Below the pieces are notes generated by a model that worked only from the letters and a program-made list of their open reading frames with translations, had not been told where the DNA came from and did not search any database. Position numbers and translations under genes: made by a program. DNA of 64,000 nucleotides from NCBI RefSeq assembly GCF_030815415.1, contig NZ_JAUSWW010000001.1, positions 6,572,001 through 6,636,000 of the forward strand. The letters are read 5' to 3'. Of this stretch, positions 34,839 through 44,441 are shown piece after piece; positions within the stretch are counted from its first letter, which is position 1, and each line of letters opens with the position of its first letter. This DNA is from Streptomyces canus (GTDB lineage: Bacteria > Actinomycetota > Actinomycetes > Streptomycetales > Streptomycetaceae).

Positions 34839-34872
34839 CCGCCGTACGAGATGATCTCCTCTCGTACGGCGG
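34839..34872. terminator. Hairpin between mreB and mreC
   Basis: Perfect 13-bp stem CCGCCGTACGAGA/TCTCGTACGGCGG with an 8-base loop and no T-run. It may lower read-through from mreB, so that mreB is made in excess over mreCD, or protect the mRNA 3' end. Confidence 0.6.
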
Positions 34873-34901
34873 ATCGTTGATATAGAGGCATAAGCTCGCC
34901 C

Positions 34902-35927
34902 ATGGGCATCCGCGAGCCCCTGTACACCCGCATACCTGAACACCTGCACATTCCTATGAGGAAGGCACGGCCGCCGCACGTGAGGGACACACGAGAGAGC
35001 CGGCTGCTCCTGGTGCTGCTGATCGCCATCGCGTTCGCACTGATCACGGTGGACATCCGTGGCGGGGAGGATTCGCCGGTCGACGGTGCCCGCCAGGCCG
35101 CGGCCACGGTTTTCGGCCCCATCGAGGACGGTGTGTCGTCCGCCGTGAACCCGGTCGGCAACGCGGTCTCCGCGATCCGCGACTCCGGCGAGCGGCACGA
35201 CCGGCTCGCCGCGCTGGAGAAGGAGAACGCGGCCCTCAAGGCGAAGCTCGGCAGCGACGACCGCAACACCAGCCGCCTCAAGCAGCTGAACTCGATGCTG
35301 AAGGTCGCGGGCGAGGGCCAGTACGGCATCAAGGGCGCCGAGGTCATCGCCATAGGAGCGGCCCAGGGCTTCTCCTGGACCATCACCATCGACGTCGGTT
35401 CCCACGACGGCATCAGACGCGACATGACCGTCCTCAACGGCGACGGACTGGTGGGGCGCGTGACGACCGTGGGCCCGAACACCGCCACCGTGCTCCTCGC
35501 CAGCGACCCCGACTTCACCGTCGGCACCCGCATGGAGGCCAGCGACGAGCTCGGCTTCGCCTCCGGACAGGGCGACCGCCCGCTGCGCGTCGAACTCCTC
35601 AACGGCAAGGCCGAGATCAAGAAGGGCGACCGCCTCGTCACCTTCGGCTCGCAGGCCGACAAGCCCTTCGTGCCCGGTGTCCCCGTCGGCATCGTCTCCC
35701 GCGTCGACCCCTCCGGCGGCGACCTCACCCGCACCCTCTACGTCACGCCGTACGTCAGCTTCACCAAGCTCGACATCGTCGGCGTCGTCGTCGAGGCCCC
35801 GAAGAAGGACCCGCGCGACACGGTGCTCCCCGACAAGCCGAAACCGACCCCCACGCCGACGGTCACCGTCACGGTCACCCCGTCCGCGAACGCCCCTGTC
35901 GACGGCCAGCTCGAGCAAGAGCAGTAG
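34902..35927 (+). CDS. mreC: Rod shape-determining protein MreC
   Basis: 341 residues. One N-terminal membrane helix (LLLVLLIAIAFALITVDIRG, ~36-55), a coiled coil (RHDRLAALEKENAALKAKLG), and the periplasm-side MreC beta-barrel core: SWTITIDVGSHDGIRRDMTV, GLVGRVTTVGPNTATVLLAS, VSFTKLDIVGVVV. The tail is Pro/Thr/Val-rich. The start is open: ATG 34902 is used; ATG 34956 and GTG 34980 (after GAGGAAGG at 34958-34965) would shorten the cytoplasmic part. It links MreB to the wall synthases. Confidence 0.95.
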   Translation: MGIREPLYTRIPEHLHIPMRKARPPHVRDTRESRLLLVLLIAIAFALITVDIRGGEDSPVDGARQAAATVFGPIEDGVSSAVNPVGNAVSAIRDSGERHDRLAALEKENAALKAKLGSDDRNTSRLKQLNSMLKVAGEGQYGIKGAEVIAIGAAQGFSWTITIDVGSHDGIRRDMTVLNGDGLVGRVTTVGPNTATVLLASDPDFTVGTRMEASDELGFASGQGDRPLRVELLNGKAEIKKGDRLVTFGSQADKPFVPGVPVGIVSRVDPSGGDLTRTLYVTPYVSFTKLDIVGVVVEAPKKDPRDTVLPDKPKPTPTPTVTVTVTPSANAPVDGQLEQEQ

Positions 35928-35940
35928 GAGCTGATTCCCC

Positions 35941-36621
35941 TTGCGTGTCAACCGGATCCTGCTCTCCACCTCCCTCGTCGTCGTAGCCCTCGTCCTCCAG
36001 GTCAGCGTCCTGTCCCGGCTCCACCTCCCGGGCGCTGTCCCGGACGTGCTGCTGCTGACCGTCCTCGGTCTCGCGATGGTCTACGGCCATGTCGGCGGCG
36101 CCCTCGTCGGCTTCGGCGCGGGACTGCTCGCCGACCTCGTGCCGCCCGCCGACCACGCCGCCGGGCGCTACGCGCTGGTGCTGTGCGTCATCGGCTATCT
36201 GGCCGGGCTCGCCAAACCGGAGAACGGCAGACTCAAGTCGGCCACCGGCCCGATGCTCGTCGTGGTCGCCGCCGCCGTCGGCACGACCCTGCTCTACGCC
36301 GGTGTCGGCGCTCTCGTCGGCGACACCGCCGCCCGCCATGTCGGCCTCGGCAGCCTGCTGTTCACGGCCGCGCTGTACGACCTGCTGCTCGCCCCCTTCG
36401 TCGTCCCCGGCATCATGGCGCTCGCCCGCCGCGCCGAGAACGACCCCCTCGCGGAGACCAACACCTCCGCCAAGAAGGCCACCGACATCTCCTCCGGGTG
36501 GCTCTCCTCCGGAACGGGCCTGAAGATCGGCGGTCAGCGCGGCGGACTCGGCGCGCTGCGGACCAGGGCCCGGACCCGGACCGCGCGCGTCGGTCGCATC
36601 AAGGGGGTCAAGCGGCTGTGA
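35941..36621 (+). CDS. mreD: Rod shape-determining protein MreD
   Basis: 226 residues, five or six membrane segments beginning LLSTSLVVVALVLQVSVLSR, then PDVLLLTVLGLAMVYGHVGG, GFGAGLLADLVPP with the conserved G-x-x-x-D pattern, and YDLLLAPFVVPGIMAL. The cytoplasmic tail of ~60 residues is basic (RTRARTRTARVGRIKGVKRL), longer than in rods. TTG 35941 is the start, with AGGAG overlapping the mreC stop. Confidence 0.94.
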   Translation: MRVNRILLSTSLVVVALVLQVSVLSRLHLPGAVPDVLLLTVLGLAMVYGHVGGALVGFGAGLLADLVPPADHAAGRYALVLCVIGYLAGLAKPENGRLKSATGPMLVVVAAAVGTTLLYAGVGALVGDTAARHVGLGSLLFTAALYDLLLAPFVVPGIMALARRAENDPLAETNTSAKKATDISSGWLSSGTGLKIGGQRGGLGALRTRARTRTARVGRIKGVKRL

Positions 36622-36701
36622 GTGCGCGCGAGTCGGCGGGCCGTGTTCACAGGTTCGCCGTATATGACACGTACACACACTGAGAGGGGGCGGCAGCCGC
36701 A

Positions 36702-38954
36702 GTGACCAACATCCCCGAGACCGGTCGGACTCCACGGGTCCAGATCAGGCTCATCGTGATCCAGATCCTCGTCCTGTCCCTCCTCGGCACCCTCGGCGGG
36801 CGCCTGTGGTACCTCCAGATCCGCGAGGGCGACGAGTACGCGAAGGAGGCGTCCGGCAACCACGTCCAGCAGGTCGTGGAGCCCGCCGTCCGCGGCTCGA
36901 TCCTCGACGCGCGCGGAGTGCCGATCGCCGACAACGAGACACGGCTGGTGGTCTCCGCCTCCCGCACCGACCTGCTGAAGATGAAGGACGACGGCAAGGC
37001 CGTCCTCACCAAGCTCGCCGGTGTCCTCGGTATGAAGCCCGGGGAGGTCATGCAAAAGGTCCGGCTGTGCGACGCCAAGACCCCCCAGCCCTGCTGGAAC
37101 GGCTCGCCGTACCAGCCGATCCCCGTCACCGACGAGGCCACCGCCAAGCAGGCCCTGCAGATCCGCGAGCGCGCCGAGGACTTCCCCGGCATCACCGCCG
37201 AGCCCGAGGCCGTGCGCCGCTACGCGAGCCCCGGCAAGGCCAACACCGCCCAGGTCCTCGGCTACCTCTCCCCGGTCACCGACGAGGAGATCACCAAGGC
37301 CCAGGACACCGACTCGCCCTATCTGCGCTCCGACCAGGTCGGCCGCAGCGGCCTGGAGCGCGAGTACGACAAGGAGCTGCGCGGCAAGGCCGGCGTCACC
37401 CGCTACGAGGTCGACAACCTCGGCCGCGTCATCGGCCAGGCCGCCAGTGACGAGGCGCAGCCCGGCTCGAACCTCGTCACCAGCATCGACGCCCGCGTCC
37501 AGCGGGTCGCCGAGTACGAACTGAACGACGCGATGAAGAAGGCCCGCGAGGCCTTCGACGACAACACCGGCGAGAACTACAAGGCCGACTCCGGTGCCGT
37601 CGTCGTCATGGAGGCCAAGACCGGCCGCGTCGTCGCCATGGCGTCCAACCCGTCGTACGACCCGAACGCCTGGGTCGGTGGCATCTCCGCCAAGGACTAC
37701 ACCAAGCTGACGGGCAAGGACTCCAACTACCCGCTGCTCAACCGGGCCATCCAGGGCCAGTCGGCGCCCGGCTCCATCTTCAAGGTGGTCCCGACCGCCG
37801 CCGCGATAAACGCCGGGTACTCCTTCGACGGCCCCTACAACTGCTCGAGTTCGTACTCGATCGGCGGCCAGGTCTTCAAGAACTTCGAGACCAAGGGATA
37901 CGGCCCGATCAGCCTCGGCCGCGCCCTGGAGGTCTCCTGCGACACCGTCTTCTACCGGCTCTCCCACGAGGAGTGGAAGAAGGACGGCGGCACCAAGCCG
38001 AAGAAGGACGCCAAGAACTGGTTCTACAAGACGGCCCACCAGTTCGGTCTCGGCGCCGAGACCGGCATCGACCTGCCCAACGAGGTCACCGGCCGTATCC
38101 CGGACCGCCAGTGGAAGCTCGACTACTGGAAGGCCAACAAGGACGTCTGGTGCAAGACCGGCAAGAAGGGCGGGACGTACGCCGAGCAGATCGCGTACGA
38201 GAACTGCCTCGAAGGCAACCTGATGCGCGCCGGTGACTCCGTCAACTACTCCATCGGCCAGGGCGACACCCTCGTCACCCCCATCCAGATGGCCACCATC
38301 TACGCGGCGATCTCCAACGGCGGCACCCTCTACACGCCCTCCGTCGGCAAGGCCATCGTCAGCGCGGACGGCCAGACCGTCGACGAGATCAAGCCCAAGG
38401 CGCACGGCAAGCTGCCCATAAGCCGCAAGACGCTGGCCGAGATGGACGAGGCCCTCGCGGGCGTCGCCACCCGCGGTACCGCCGCCTGGCGGTTCGCCGA
38501 CGTCGGCTGGCCGCAGGACAAGATCCCGATGCACGCCAAGACCGGTACCGCCGAGGTCTACGGCAAGCAGACGACGTCCTGGTTCGCCACGTACACCAAG
38601 GACTACACGGTCGTCATGACGATCTCCCAGGGCGGTACGGGCTCCGGCGCCTCGGGCCCCGCGGTCCGCAACATCTACGACGCGCTCTACGGCGTCTCCG
38701 ACGACGGCACGATCAACAAGAAGAACGCCCTGCTGCCCACCCCGCAGAAGAGCCTCCCGAAGGTCCAGACGGACGGCACCATCAAGTCGCCGAAGGTCTC
38801 CAAGGACCCGGGCAAGGAGCAGCGGGTGACCCAGGAGGGCGCCCCCGAGCCCGACGAGACGCAGCTGGCGGCAACCGTCGAGAAGCCGGCGACAGGCAAC
38901 CGCAACACCCGCAGGCGGCGCCACAAGCGAGGTGGCCGGAGGATGTGCACATGA
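36702..38954 (+). CDS. mrdA: Penicillin-binding protein 2 (class B transpeptidase)
   Basis: 750 residues. Peptidoglycan DD-transpeptidase of the elongation/spore-wall machinery. N-terminal membrane anchor (IVIQILVLSLLGTLGGRLWY), PBP dimerisation domain (AVRGSILDARGVPIADN, GRSGLEREYDKELRGKAG), then the transpeptidase: SxxK with Ser ~358 in APGSIFKVV, SCD in EVSCDTVFY (~412), and KTGT in HAKTGTAEVYG (~613). The C-terminus is a basic, disordered tail NRNTRRRRHKRGG. GTG 36702 gives MTNIPETGRTPR. The stop overlaps the rodA ATG (ATGA), showing translational coupling with its SEDS partner. Confidence 0.96.
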   Translation: MTNIPETGRTPRVQIRLIVIQILVLSLLGTLGGRLWYLQIREGDEYAKEASGNHVQQVVEPAVRGSILDARGVPIADNETRLVVSASRTDLLKMKDDGKAVLTKLAGVLGMKPGEVMQKVRLCDAKTPQPCWNGSPYQPIPVTDEATAKQALQIRERAEDFPGITAEPEAVRRYASPGKANTAQVLGYLSPVTDEEITKAQDTDSPYLRSDQVGRSGLEREYDKELRGKAGVTRYEVDNLGRVIGQAASDEAQPGSNLVTSIDARVQRVAEYELNDAMKKAREAFDDNTGENYKADSGAVVVMEAKTGRVVAMASNPSYDPNAWVGGISAKDYTKLTGKDSNYPLLNRAIQGQSAPGSIFKVVPTAAAINAGYSFDGPYNCSSSYSIGGQVFKNFETKGYGPISLGRALEVSCDTVFYRLSHEEWKKDGGTKPKKDAKNWFYKTAHQFGLGAETGIDLPNEVTGRIPDRQWKLDYWKANKDVWCKTGKKGGTYAEQIAYENCLEGNLMRAGDSVNYSIGQGDTLVTPIQMATIYAAISNGGTLYTPSVGKAIVSADGQTVDEIKPKAHGKLPISRKTLAEMDEALAGVATRGTAAWRFADVGWPQDKIPMHAKTGTAEVYGKQTTSWFATYTKDYTVVMTISQGGTGSGASGPAVRNIYDALYGVSDDGTINKKNALLPTPQKSLPKVQTDGTIKSPKVSKDPGKEQRVTQEGAPEPDETQLAATVEKPATGNRNTRRRRHKRGGRRMCT

Positions 38955-40147
38955 CCGGCAACAGCTTCTCCGTCTCCGGCTACGGGCCCGAACGGGCGGG
39001 CTGGACGCGGCTGTTCGCCCGCGACTCGCTCGCCCGCCGGCTGGACTGGCCGATACTGTTCGCGGCCCTCGCCCTGTCGATGATCGGCTCGCTGCTGGTC
39101 TTCTCGGCCACCCGCAACCGCACCGAGATCAACCAGGGCGACCAGTACTACTTCCTGTTGCGCCACCTCATGAACACCGGCATCGGGTTCGCCCTGATGA
39201 TCGGCACCGTCTGGCTCGGCCACCGCGGCCTGCGGACAGCGGTACCGATCCTCTACGGCGCCTCGGTGTTCCTGATCCTGATGGTGCTCACCCCGCTGGG
39301 CTCCACGGTCAACGGCGCCCACTCGTGGATCGTCGTCGGCGGCGGCTTCTCGCTCCAGCCCTCGGAGTTCGTGAAGATCACGATCATCCTCGGCATGGCG
39401 ATGCTGCTGGCGGCCCGGGTCGACGCGGGTGACAAGCAGTACCCCGACCACCGCACGGTCCTCCAGGCGCTGGGCCTGGCCGCCGTACCGATGCTCATCG
39501 TCATGCTGATGCCCGACCTTGGGTCGGTCATGGTCATGGTCATCATCGTGCTGGGTGTGCTGCTGGCCTCGGGCGCCTCCAACCGCTGGGTCTTCGGCCT
39601 GCTCGGCGCGGGCACCATGGGCGCGCTCGCGGTCTGGCAGCTCGGCGTCCTGGACGACTACCAGATCGCCCGCTTCGCCGCCTTCGCCAACCCCAGCCTC
39701 GACCCGGCCGGCGTCGGCTACAACACCAACCAGGCGCGTATCGCGATCGGTTCGGGCGGACTCACGGGCTCGGGGCTGTTCCACGGCTCGCAGACCACGG
39801 GCCAGTTCGTGCCGGAGCAGCAGACCGACTTCGTGTTCACCGTGGCGGGCGAGGAGCTGGGCTTCGTCGGCGCGGGCCTGATCATCGTGCTGCTCGGTGT
39901 CGTCCTGTGGCGGGCCTGCCGTATCGCCCGGGAGACGACCGAGCTGTACGGCACGATCGTCGCCGCCGGGATCGTGGCCTGGTTCGCCTTCCAGTCCTTC
40001 GAGAACATCGGGATGACCCTGGGGATCATGCCGGTCACCGGTCTGCCGCTGCCGTTCGTGTCGTACGGTGGCACGTCCATGTTCGCGGTGTGGGTGGCGG
40101 TCGGGTTGTTGCAGTCGATCAGGGTGCAGCGGCCGATGTCGGCGTAG
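38951..40147 (+). CDS. rodA: SEDS-family peptidoglycan polymerase RodA
   Basis: 398 residues, about ten membrane segments. Glycosyltransferase that polymerises lipid II together with its cognate PBP2; the Streptomyces homologue is also named Sfr. SEDS motifs: HSWIVVGGGFSLQPSEFVKI, LMLMPDLGSVMVMV containing the catalytic-loop Asp, TDFVFTVAGEELGFVGAGLI, and ENIGMTLGIMPVTGLPLPFV then SYGGTSM. ATG 38951 has GGAGG at 38938-38942; GTG 38945 is an alternative. Confidence 0.96.
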   Translation: MTGNSFSVSGYGPERAGWTRLFARDSLARRLDWPILFAALALSMIGSLLVFSATRNRTEINQGDQYYFLLRHLMNTGIGFALMIGTVWLGHRGLRTAVPILYGASVFLILMVLTPLGSTVNGAHSWIVVGGGFSLQPSEFVKITIILGMAMLLAARVDAGDKQYPDHRTVLQALGLAAVPMLIVMLMPDLGSVMVMVIIVLGVLLASGASNRWVFGLLGAGTMGALAVWQLGVLDDYQIARFAAFANPSLDPAGVGYNTNQARIAIGSGGLTGSGLFHGSQTTGQFVPEQQTDFVFTVAGEELGFVGAGLIIVLLGVVLWRACRIARETTELYGTIVAAGIVAWFAFQSFENIGMTLGIMPVTGLPLPFVSYGGTSMFAVWVAVGLLQSIRVQRPMSA

Positions 40148-40168
40148 CGCTGCCGTAGGGGGAGTGGA

Positions 40169-40777
40169 ATGGCGGACGAGTACGTGGCCGTGTGCCCGGT
40201 CGGCGAGGAGCTGGTGAGCCGGCTTCTGGGGCTGGCGGAGCTGGATCTGGCCGACACAGAGGCCGTGGAGGCACGGATACGCGAGGCCGGCTGGCCCGAC
40301 TGGTCACAGGCGGTACAGGGACCGGCGTACGAGGACACACCCGACGTCCCCGACGCCACCCATGTCACACCGGAGGGCCACTTCGTCACGGCCGACGGCG
40401 ACGGCACGCTCCATCTGCCCTTCGCCTACCTCTACTCGGTCGACGGCGGCATCCTCGACGAGGACTGCTGGGGTCCCGTACCCGGCTGGACCAGCCAGGA
40501 GGGCGCCTGGCGGCCGGAGTTCGACGCGCACTACGACACCGTCCTCCAGCGCTTCACCGACCGGCTCGGCCTGCCGGACCACGACATCCGCCAGCCCAAG
40601 TACCACAGCCGGTACGTCAGCTGGCGTCTGGAACACAGCGTGGTGATCGTCGGGCAGGGCCCCGAACCGATGTCGTACCACCAGTTCGAGGACGCCCACA
40701 TCCTCCTTGTCTCCCGGACGGCGAAGGACGCGCCGTTCCCGGAGGGCGAGGCGATGCGAGCGCTGGTCACCTCCTGA
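40169..40777 (+). CDS. Conserved hypothetical protein
   Basis: 202 residues, no signal peptide or membrane helix, acidic. MADEYVAVCPVGEELVSRLL at the start; central HLPFAYLYSVDGGILDEDCW, PVPGWTSQEGAWRPEFDAHY and SRYVSWRLEHSVVIVGQG. No catalytic signature recognised. ATG 40169 follows GGGGGAGTGGA. It lies 21 bases after rodA and on the same strand, so it is likely transcribed with the mre operon, yet nothing ties it to wall synthesis. Confidence 0.8.
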   Translation: MADEYVAVCPVGEELVSRLLGLAELDLADTEAVEARIREAGWPDWSQAVQGPAYEDTPDVPDATHVTPEGHFVTADGDGTLHLPFAYLYSVDGGILDEDCWGPVPGWTSQEGAWRPEFDAHYDTVLQRFTDRLGLPDHDIRQPKYHSRYVSWRLEHSVVIVGQGPEPMSYHQFEDAHILLVSRTAKDAPFPEGEAMRALVTS

Positions 40778-40839
40778 CGCCCGGCGGCTCCCCCGGGAAT
40801 CACGGTCGGCGCCCTCTGCCGTCGCGCCCCGACTCCGTC

Positions 40840-40854
40840 TAAGTTCGGTTCATG
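40840..40854 (+). promoter_or_regulatory. -10-like element next to the CHAD gene start
   Basis: TAAGTT (40840-40845) ends six bases before ATG 40852 with no ribosome-binding site between: a possible leaderless transcript, the same geometry as at valS and folC. Confidence 0.35.
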
Positions 40855-42351
40855 GCGGACACGAAGCGCGAGATCGAGCGGAAGTACGAGTCCGACGACA
40901 GCGGGCTGCCGGACCTCACCGGCGTCGCCGGGGTCGCAGCCGTCCTCGACAAGGGTGTCGCACAGCTGGACGCCACCTACTACGACACCCAGGGCGAACA
41001 CCTCGCCGCGGCCTCGATCACCCTGCGTCGCCGCACCGGCGGCTCCGACGCCGGCTGGCACCTGAAGTTCCCCGTCTCGCCCGGTGTACGGGACGAGATC
41101 CGGGCGGCCCTCTCCGACTCCGTCCCGCGCGTCCTCACGGGCCTGGTCCGCTCACGCGTCCGCGATCTCGAGCTGCTGCCCGTGGTCCGGCTGGTCTCCG
41201 ACCGGGACGTCCGCCATCTCGTCGACGCCGACGGCGGGCTGCTCGCCGAGGTCAGCGTGGACGCCGTCCGCGCCGAGCGGCTCACCGGGGGCGACGGTGT
41301 CGCCCAGTGGACCGAGATCGAGGTCGAGCTCGCCGACGGCGGCGACCCGGCCTTCCTCGACAAGGTCGAGAAACGGCTGAAGAAGACGGGCGTACGGCCG
41401 TCCGCGTCGGCCTCGAAGCTGGCCCGGGCGCTGACGGAGACCGGCGGGGCGAAGCGGCTGAAGCCGGCCAGGAAGGCACCGGAGACCGCCGGGGACCATG
41501 TGATGGCCTACATCCGGGCCCAGCGGGACGCGATCGTCGAGCTCGACCCCGCCGTCCGGCGGGACGTGGACGACTCCGTGCACCGCATGCGCGTCGCCAC
41601 CCGGCGGATGCGCAGCGCCTTCAAGTCGTACGAGAAAGTCCTCGACCGCGCCGTCACCGACCCGATCGGCGCGGAGCTGAAGTGGCTCGCGGGCGAGCTG
41701 GGCGTGAACCGGGACCATGAGGTGCTGACGGAGCGTCTGACGGCCGCCCTCGACGGACTGCCGCGGGTGCTGCTGCCCGACCAGGTGCGCACCCGGCTGC
41801 GCACCTGGTCGCACGCGCGGCCCGGCGGCTCGCGCAGCCGTCTGATCGCCGTACTCGACGGAAAGCGGTACCTGGACCTGCTGGCCGCGCTGGACGCCGT
41901 GGTGGACGGGCCGCCGCTGCTGAAGGCGGCCGGCGGGCAGCCGCCGAAGGTGATCTCCACGGCCGTACGGAAGGACTTCGGGAAGCTGACGGAGCTGGTC
42001 GAGCGGGCGGTGGTGCTGTCGCCGGGCGCCGACCGGGACCTCGCGATCCACGAGGCGCGCAAGAAGTGCAAGCGGACGAGGTATTCGGCGGAGGCGGCGT
42101 CCGCGGCCCTCGGCGAGCCCGCCGTCGACCTGGTCCGCTCGATGAAGTCCCTCCAGGGCCTGCTCGGTGATCACCAGGACAGCGTGATGACCCGCGAGGC
42201 CCTGCGTGATCTCGCAGGTCAGGCCCATGTGGCGAGGGAGAGCGGGTTCACGTACGGGGTGCTGTACGGGCGCGAGGAGCGGCGGGCCGAGCTGGTCGAG
42301 CTGGACCTTCCCGTGACGTGGCCGTCGATCAAGGGCGCGATGGAGGTCTGA
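40852..42351 (+). CDS. CYTH and CHAD domain protein
   Basis: 499 residues. The N-terminal CYTH (triphosphate tunnel) domain has the hallmark EIERKY (ExExK) at residues ~6-11, then YYDTQGEHLAAASITLRRRT and WHLKFP. The C-terminal CHAD domain (~215-495) is a His-rich helical bundle: DSVHRMRVATRRMRSAFKSY, NRDHEVL, IHEARKKCKRTRYSAEAA and LLGDHQDSVMTREALRDLAG. CHAD domains bind polyphosphate; CYTH domains bind or hydrolyse triphosphates. Likely linked to polyphosphate; exact reaction unknown. Confidence 0.93.
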   Translation: MADTKREIERKYESDDSGLPDLTGVAGVAAVLDKGVAQLDATYYDTQGEHLAAASITLRRRTGGSDAGWHLKFPVSPGVRDEIRAALSDSVPRVLTGLVRSRVRDLELLPVVRLVSDRDVRHLVDADGGLLAEVSVDAVRAERLTGGDGVAQWTEIEVELADGGDPAFLDKVEKRLKKTGVRPSASASKLARALTETGGAKRLKPARKAPETAGDHVMAYIRAQRDAIVELDPAVRRDVDDSVHRMRVATRRMRSAFKSYEKVLDRAVTDPIGAELKWLAGELGVNRDHEVLTERLTAALDGLPRVLLPDQVRTRLRTWSHARPGGSRSRLIAVLDGKRYLDLLAALDAVVDGPPLLKAAGGQPPKVISTAVRKDFGKLTELVERAVVLSPGADRDLAIHEARKKCKRTRYSAEAASAALGEPAVDLVRSMKSLQGLLGDHQDSVMTREALRDLAGQAHVARESGFTYGVLYGREERRAELVELDLPVTWPSIKGAMEV

Positions 42352-42433
42352 GCGGAAGGACAGGGGCGGTCCACGATCGCGTTACGCTAGATGGTCACCC
42401 CTGTCAGTCCAGCCCACCACGAAGGTTCGCGAG

Positions 42434-44395
42434 ATGCCTGCCGAAGACGCTGCGGCCGCCGAGTCTGTGTTCCCGCAGCTCGAAGCTCTGCTCCCGCATG
42501 TGCAGAAGCCGATCCAGTACGTCGGCGGAGAACTCAACTCCACGGTCAAGCCGTGGGAGTCCACCGATGTCCGCTGGGCGCTCATGTACCCGGACGCCTA
42601 CGAGGTGGGCCTGCCCAACCAGGGCGTCATGATCCTCTACGAGGTCCTCAACGAGCAGGAGGGCGTCCTCGCCGAGCGCACGTACAGCGTGTGGCCGGAC
42701 CTGGAGGCGCTGATGCGGGAGCACGCCGTCCCGCAGTTCACGGTGGACAGCCACCGGCCGGTGAAGGCCTTCGATGTCTTCGGTCTGTCCTTCTCCACGG
42801 AGCTGGGCTACACCAACATGCTGACGGCGCTGGACCTGGCGGGCATCCCGCTGGAGTCGAAGGACCGCGGTCTCGACGACCCGATCGTGCTGGCCGGCGG
42901 CCACGCCGCCTTCAACCCCGAGCCGATCGCGGACTTCATCGACGCGGCGATCATCGGCGACGGCGAGCAGGCCGTGCTCGACATGACGCGGATCATCCGC
43001 GAGTGGAAGGCGGAGGGCCGGCCGGGCGGCCGCGAGGAGGTCCTCTTCCGCCTCGCGAAGACGGGCTCGGTGTACATCCCGGCGTTCTACGACGTGGAGT
43101 ACCTCCCCGACGGCCGCATCGGCCGAGTCGTACCGAACAAGTCCGGTGTCCCGTGGCGGGTGTCCAAGCACACGGTCATGGACCTGGACGAGTGGCCCTA
43201 CCCCAAGCAGCCGCTGGTCCCGCTCGCCGAGACGGTCCATGAGCGCATGTCCGTCGAGATCTTCCGCGGCTGCACCCGCGGCTGCCGCTTCTGCCAGGCG
43301 GGCATGATCACCCGCCCGGTACGCGAGCGCTCGATCACGGGCATCGGCGAGATGGTCGAGAAGGGCCTCAAGGCGACGGGCTTCGAGGAGGTCGGCCTGC
43401 TGTCCCTGTCGTCGGCGGACCACTCGGAGATCGGCGACATCGCCAAGGGCCTGGCGGACCGGTACGAGGAGGACAAGGTCGGTCTGTCCCTCCCCTCCAC
43501 CCGCGTCGACGCGTTCAACGTGGACCTGGCCAACGAGCTGACGCGCAACGGCCGCCGCTCGGGCCTGACCTTCGCTCCCGAAGGCGGCTCGGAGCGGATG
43601 CGCAAGGTCATCAACAAGATGGTGTCCGAGGAGGACCTCATCCGGACGGTGGCGACGGCGTACGGCAACGGCTGGCGCCAGGTGAAGCTGTACTTCATGT
43701 GCGGTCTGCCGACGGAGACCGACGAGGACGTCATGCAGATCGCCGACATGGCGATGAACGTCATCCAGAAGGGCCGCGAGGTCTCCGGCGCCAACGACAT
43801 CCGCTGCACGGTCTCCATCGGCGGCTTCGTCCCCAAGCCCCACACACCGTTCCAGTGGGCGCCCCAGCTCTCCGCCGAGGACACCGACGCCCGCCTGGAG
43901 AAGCTCCGCGACAAGATCCGCGGCGACAAGAAGTACGGCCGCTCCATCGGCTTCCGCTACCACGACGGCAAGCCCGGCATCGTGGAGGGCCTGCTCTCCC
44001 GCGGCGACCGCCGTATCGGCGCCGTCATCCGCGCGGTCTACGAGGACGGCGGCCGCTTCGACGGCTGGCGCGAGCACTTCTCGTACGACCGGTGGATGCG
44101 GTGCGCCGACAAGGCGCTGGCCGGCTTCGGCGTCGACGTCGACTGGTACACGACGCGCGAGCGCTCGTACGAGGAGGTCCTGCCCTGGGACCACCTGGAC
44201 TCCGGCCTCGACAAGGACTGGCTCTGGGAGGACTGGCAGGACGCGCTCGACGAGACGGAGGTCGAGGACTGCCGGTGGACGCCGTGCTTCGACTGCGGGG
44301 TGTGTCCGGCCATGCAGACCGAGATCCAGGTCGGGCCCACCGGTAAGAAGCTGTTGCCTCTTACGGTCAAGAGTGCTGCGCCCAGCCAGAGCTAA
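42434..44395 (+). CDS. TIGR03960-family B12-binding / radical SAM protein
   Basis: 653 residues. N-terminal cobalamin-binding-like part (RWALMYPDAYEVGLPNQGVM), then a radical SAM domain with the iron-sulfur ligands in RGCTRGCRFCQAGMITRPVR (C-x3-C-x2-C, ~residue 280), SADHSEIGDIA, FAPEGGSERMRKVINK and a SAM-binding GGSE-like turn. A C-terminal cysteine set CRWTPCFDCGVCPAMQTEIQ is typical. The family usually lies next to a DUF2344 gene; here that gene is at 47179, separated by a recombinase and a membrane protein gene. A tRNA or cofactor modification role has been guessed; none is proven. Confidence 0.93.
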   Translation: MPAEDAAAAESVFPQLEALLPHVQKPIQYVGGELNSTVKPWESTDVRWALMYPDAYEVGLPNQGVMILYEVLNEQEGVLAERTYSVWPDLEALMREHAVPQFTVDSHRPVKAFDVFGLSFSTELGYTNMLTALDLAGIPLESKDRGLDDPIVLAGGHAAFNPEPIADFIDAAIIGDGEQAVLDMTRIIREWKAEGRPGGREEVLFRLAKTGSVYIPAFYDVEYLPDGRIGRVVPNKSGVPWRVSKHTVMDLDEWPYPKQPLVPLAETVHERMSVEIFRGCTRGCRFCQAGMITRPVRERSITGIGEMVEKGLKATGFEEVGLLSLSSADHSEIGDIAKGLADRYEEDKVGLSLPSTRVDAFNVDLANELTRNGRRSGLTFAPEGGSERMRKVINKMVSEEDLIRTVATAYGNGWRQVKLYFMCGLPTETDEDVMQIADMAMNVIQKGREVSGANDIRCTVSIGGFVPKPHTPFQWAPQLSAEDTDARLEKLRDKIRGDKKYGRSIGFRYHDGKPGIVEGLLSRGDRRIGAVIRAVYEDGGRFDGWREHFSYDRWMRCADKALAGFGVDVDWYTTRERSYEEVLPWDHLDSGLDKDWLWEDWQDALDETEVEDCRWTPCFDCGVCPAMQTEIQVGPTGKKLLPLTVKSAAPSQS

Positions 44396-44399
44396 GAGT

Positions 44400-44429
44400 T
44401 GAGCCCCCTTTCTGCGGAGAGGGGGCTCA
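44400..44429. terminator. Terminator of the radical SAM gene
   Basis: 10-bp stem TGAGCCCCCT/AGGGGGCTCA, loop of ten bases, starting four bases after the stop. It also faces the 3' end of the convergent recombinase gene. Confidence 0.7.
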
Positions 44430-44441
44430 GTGGCCGTTGGG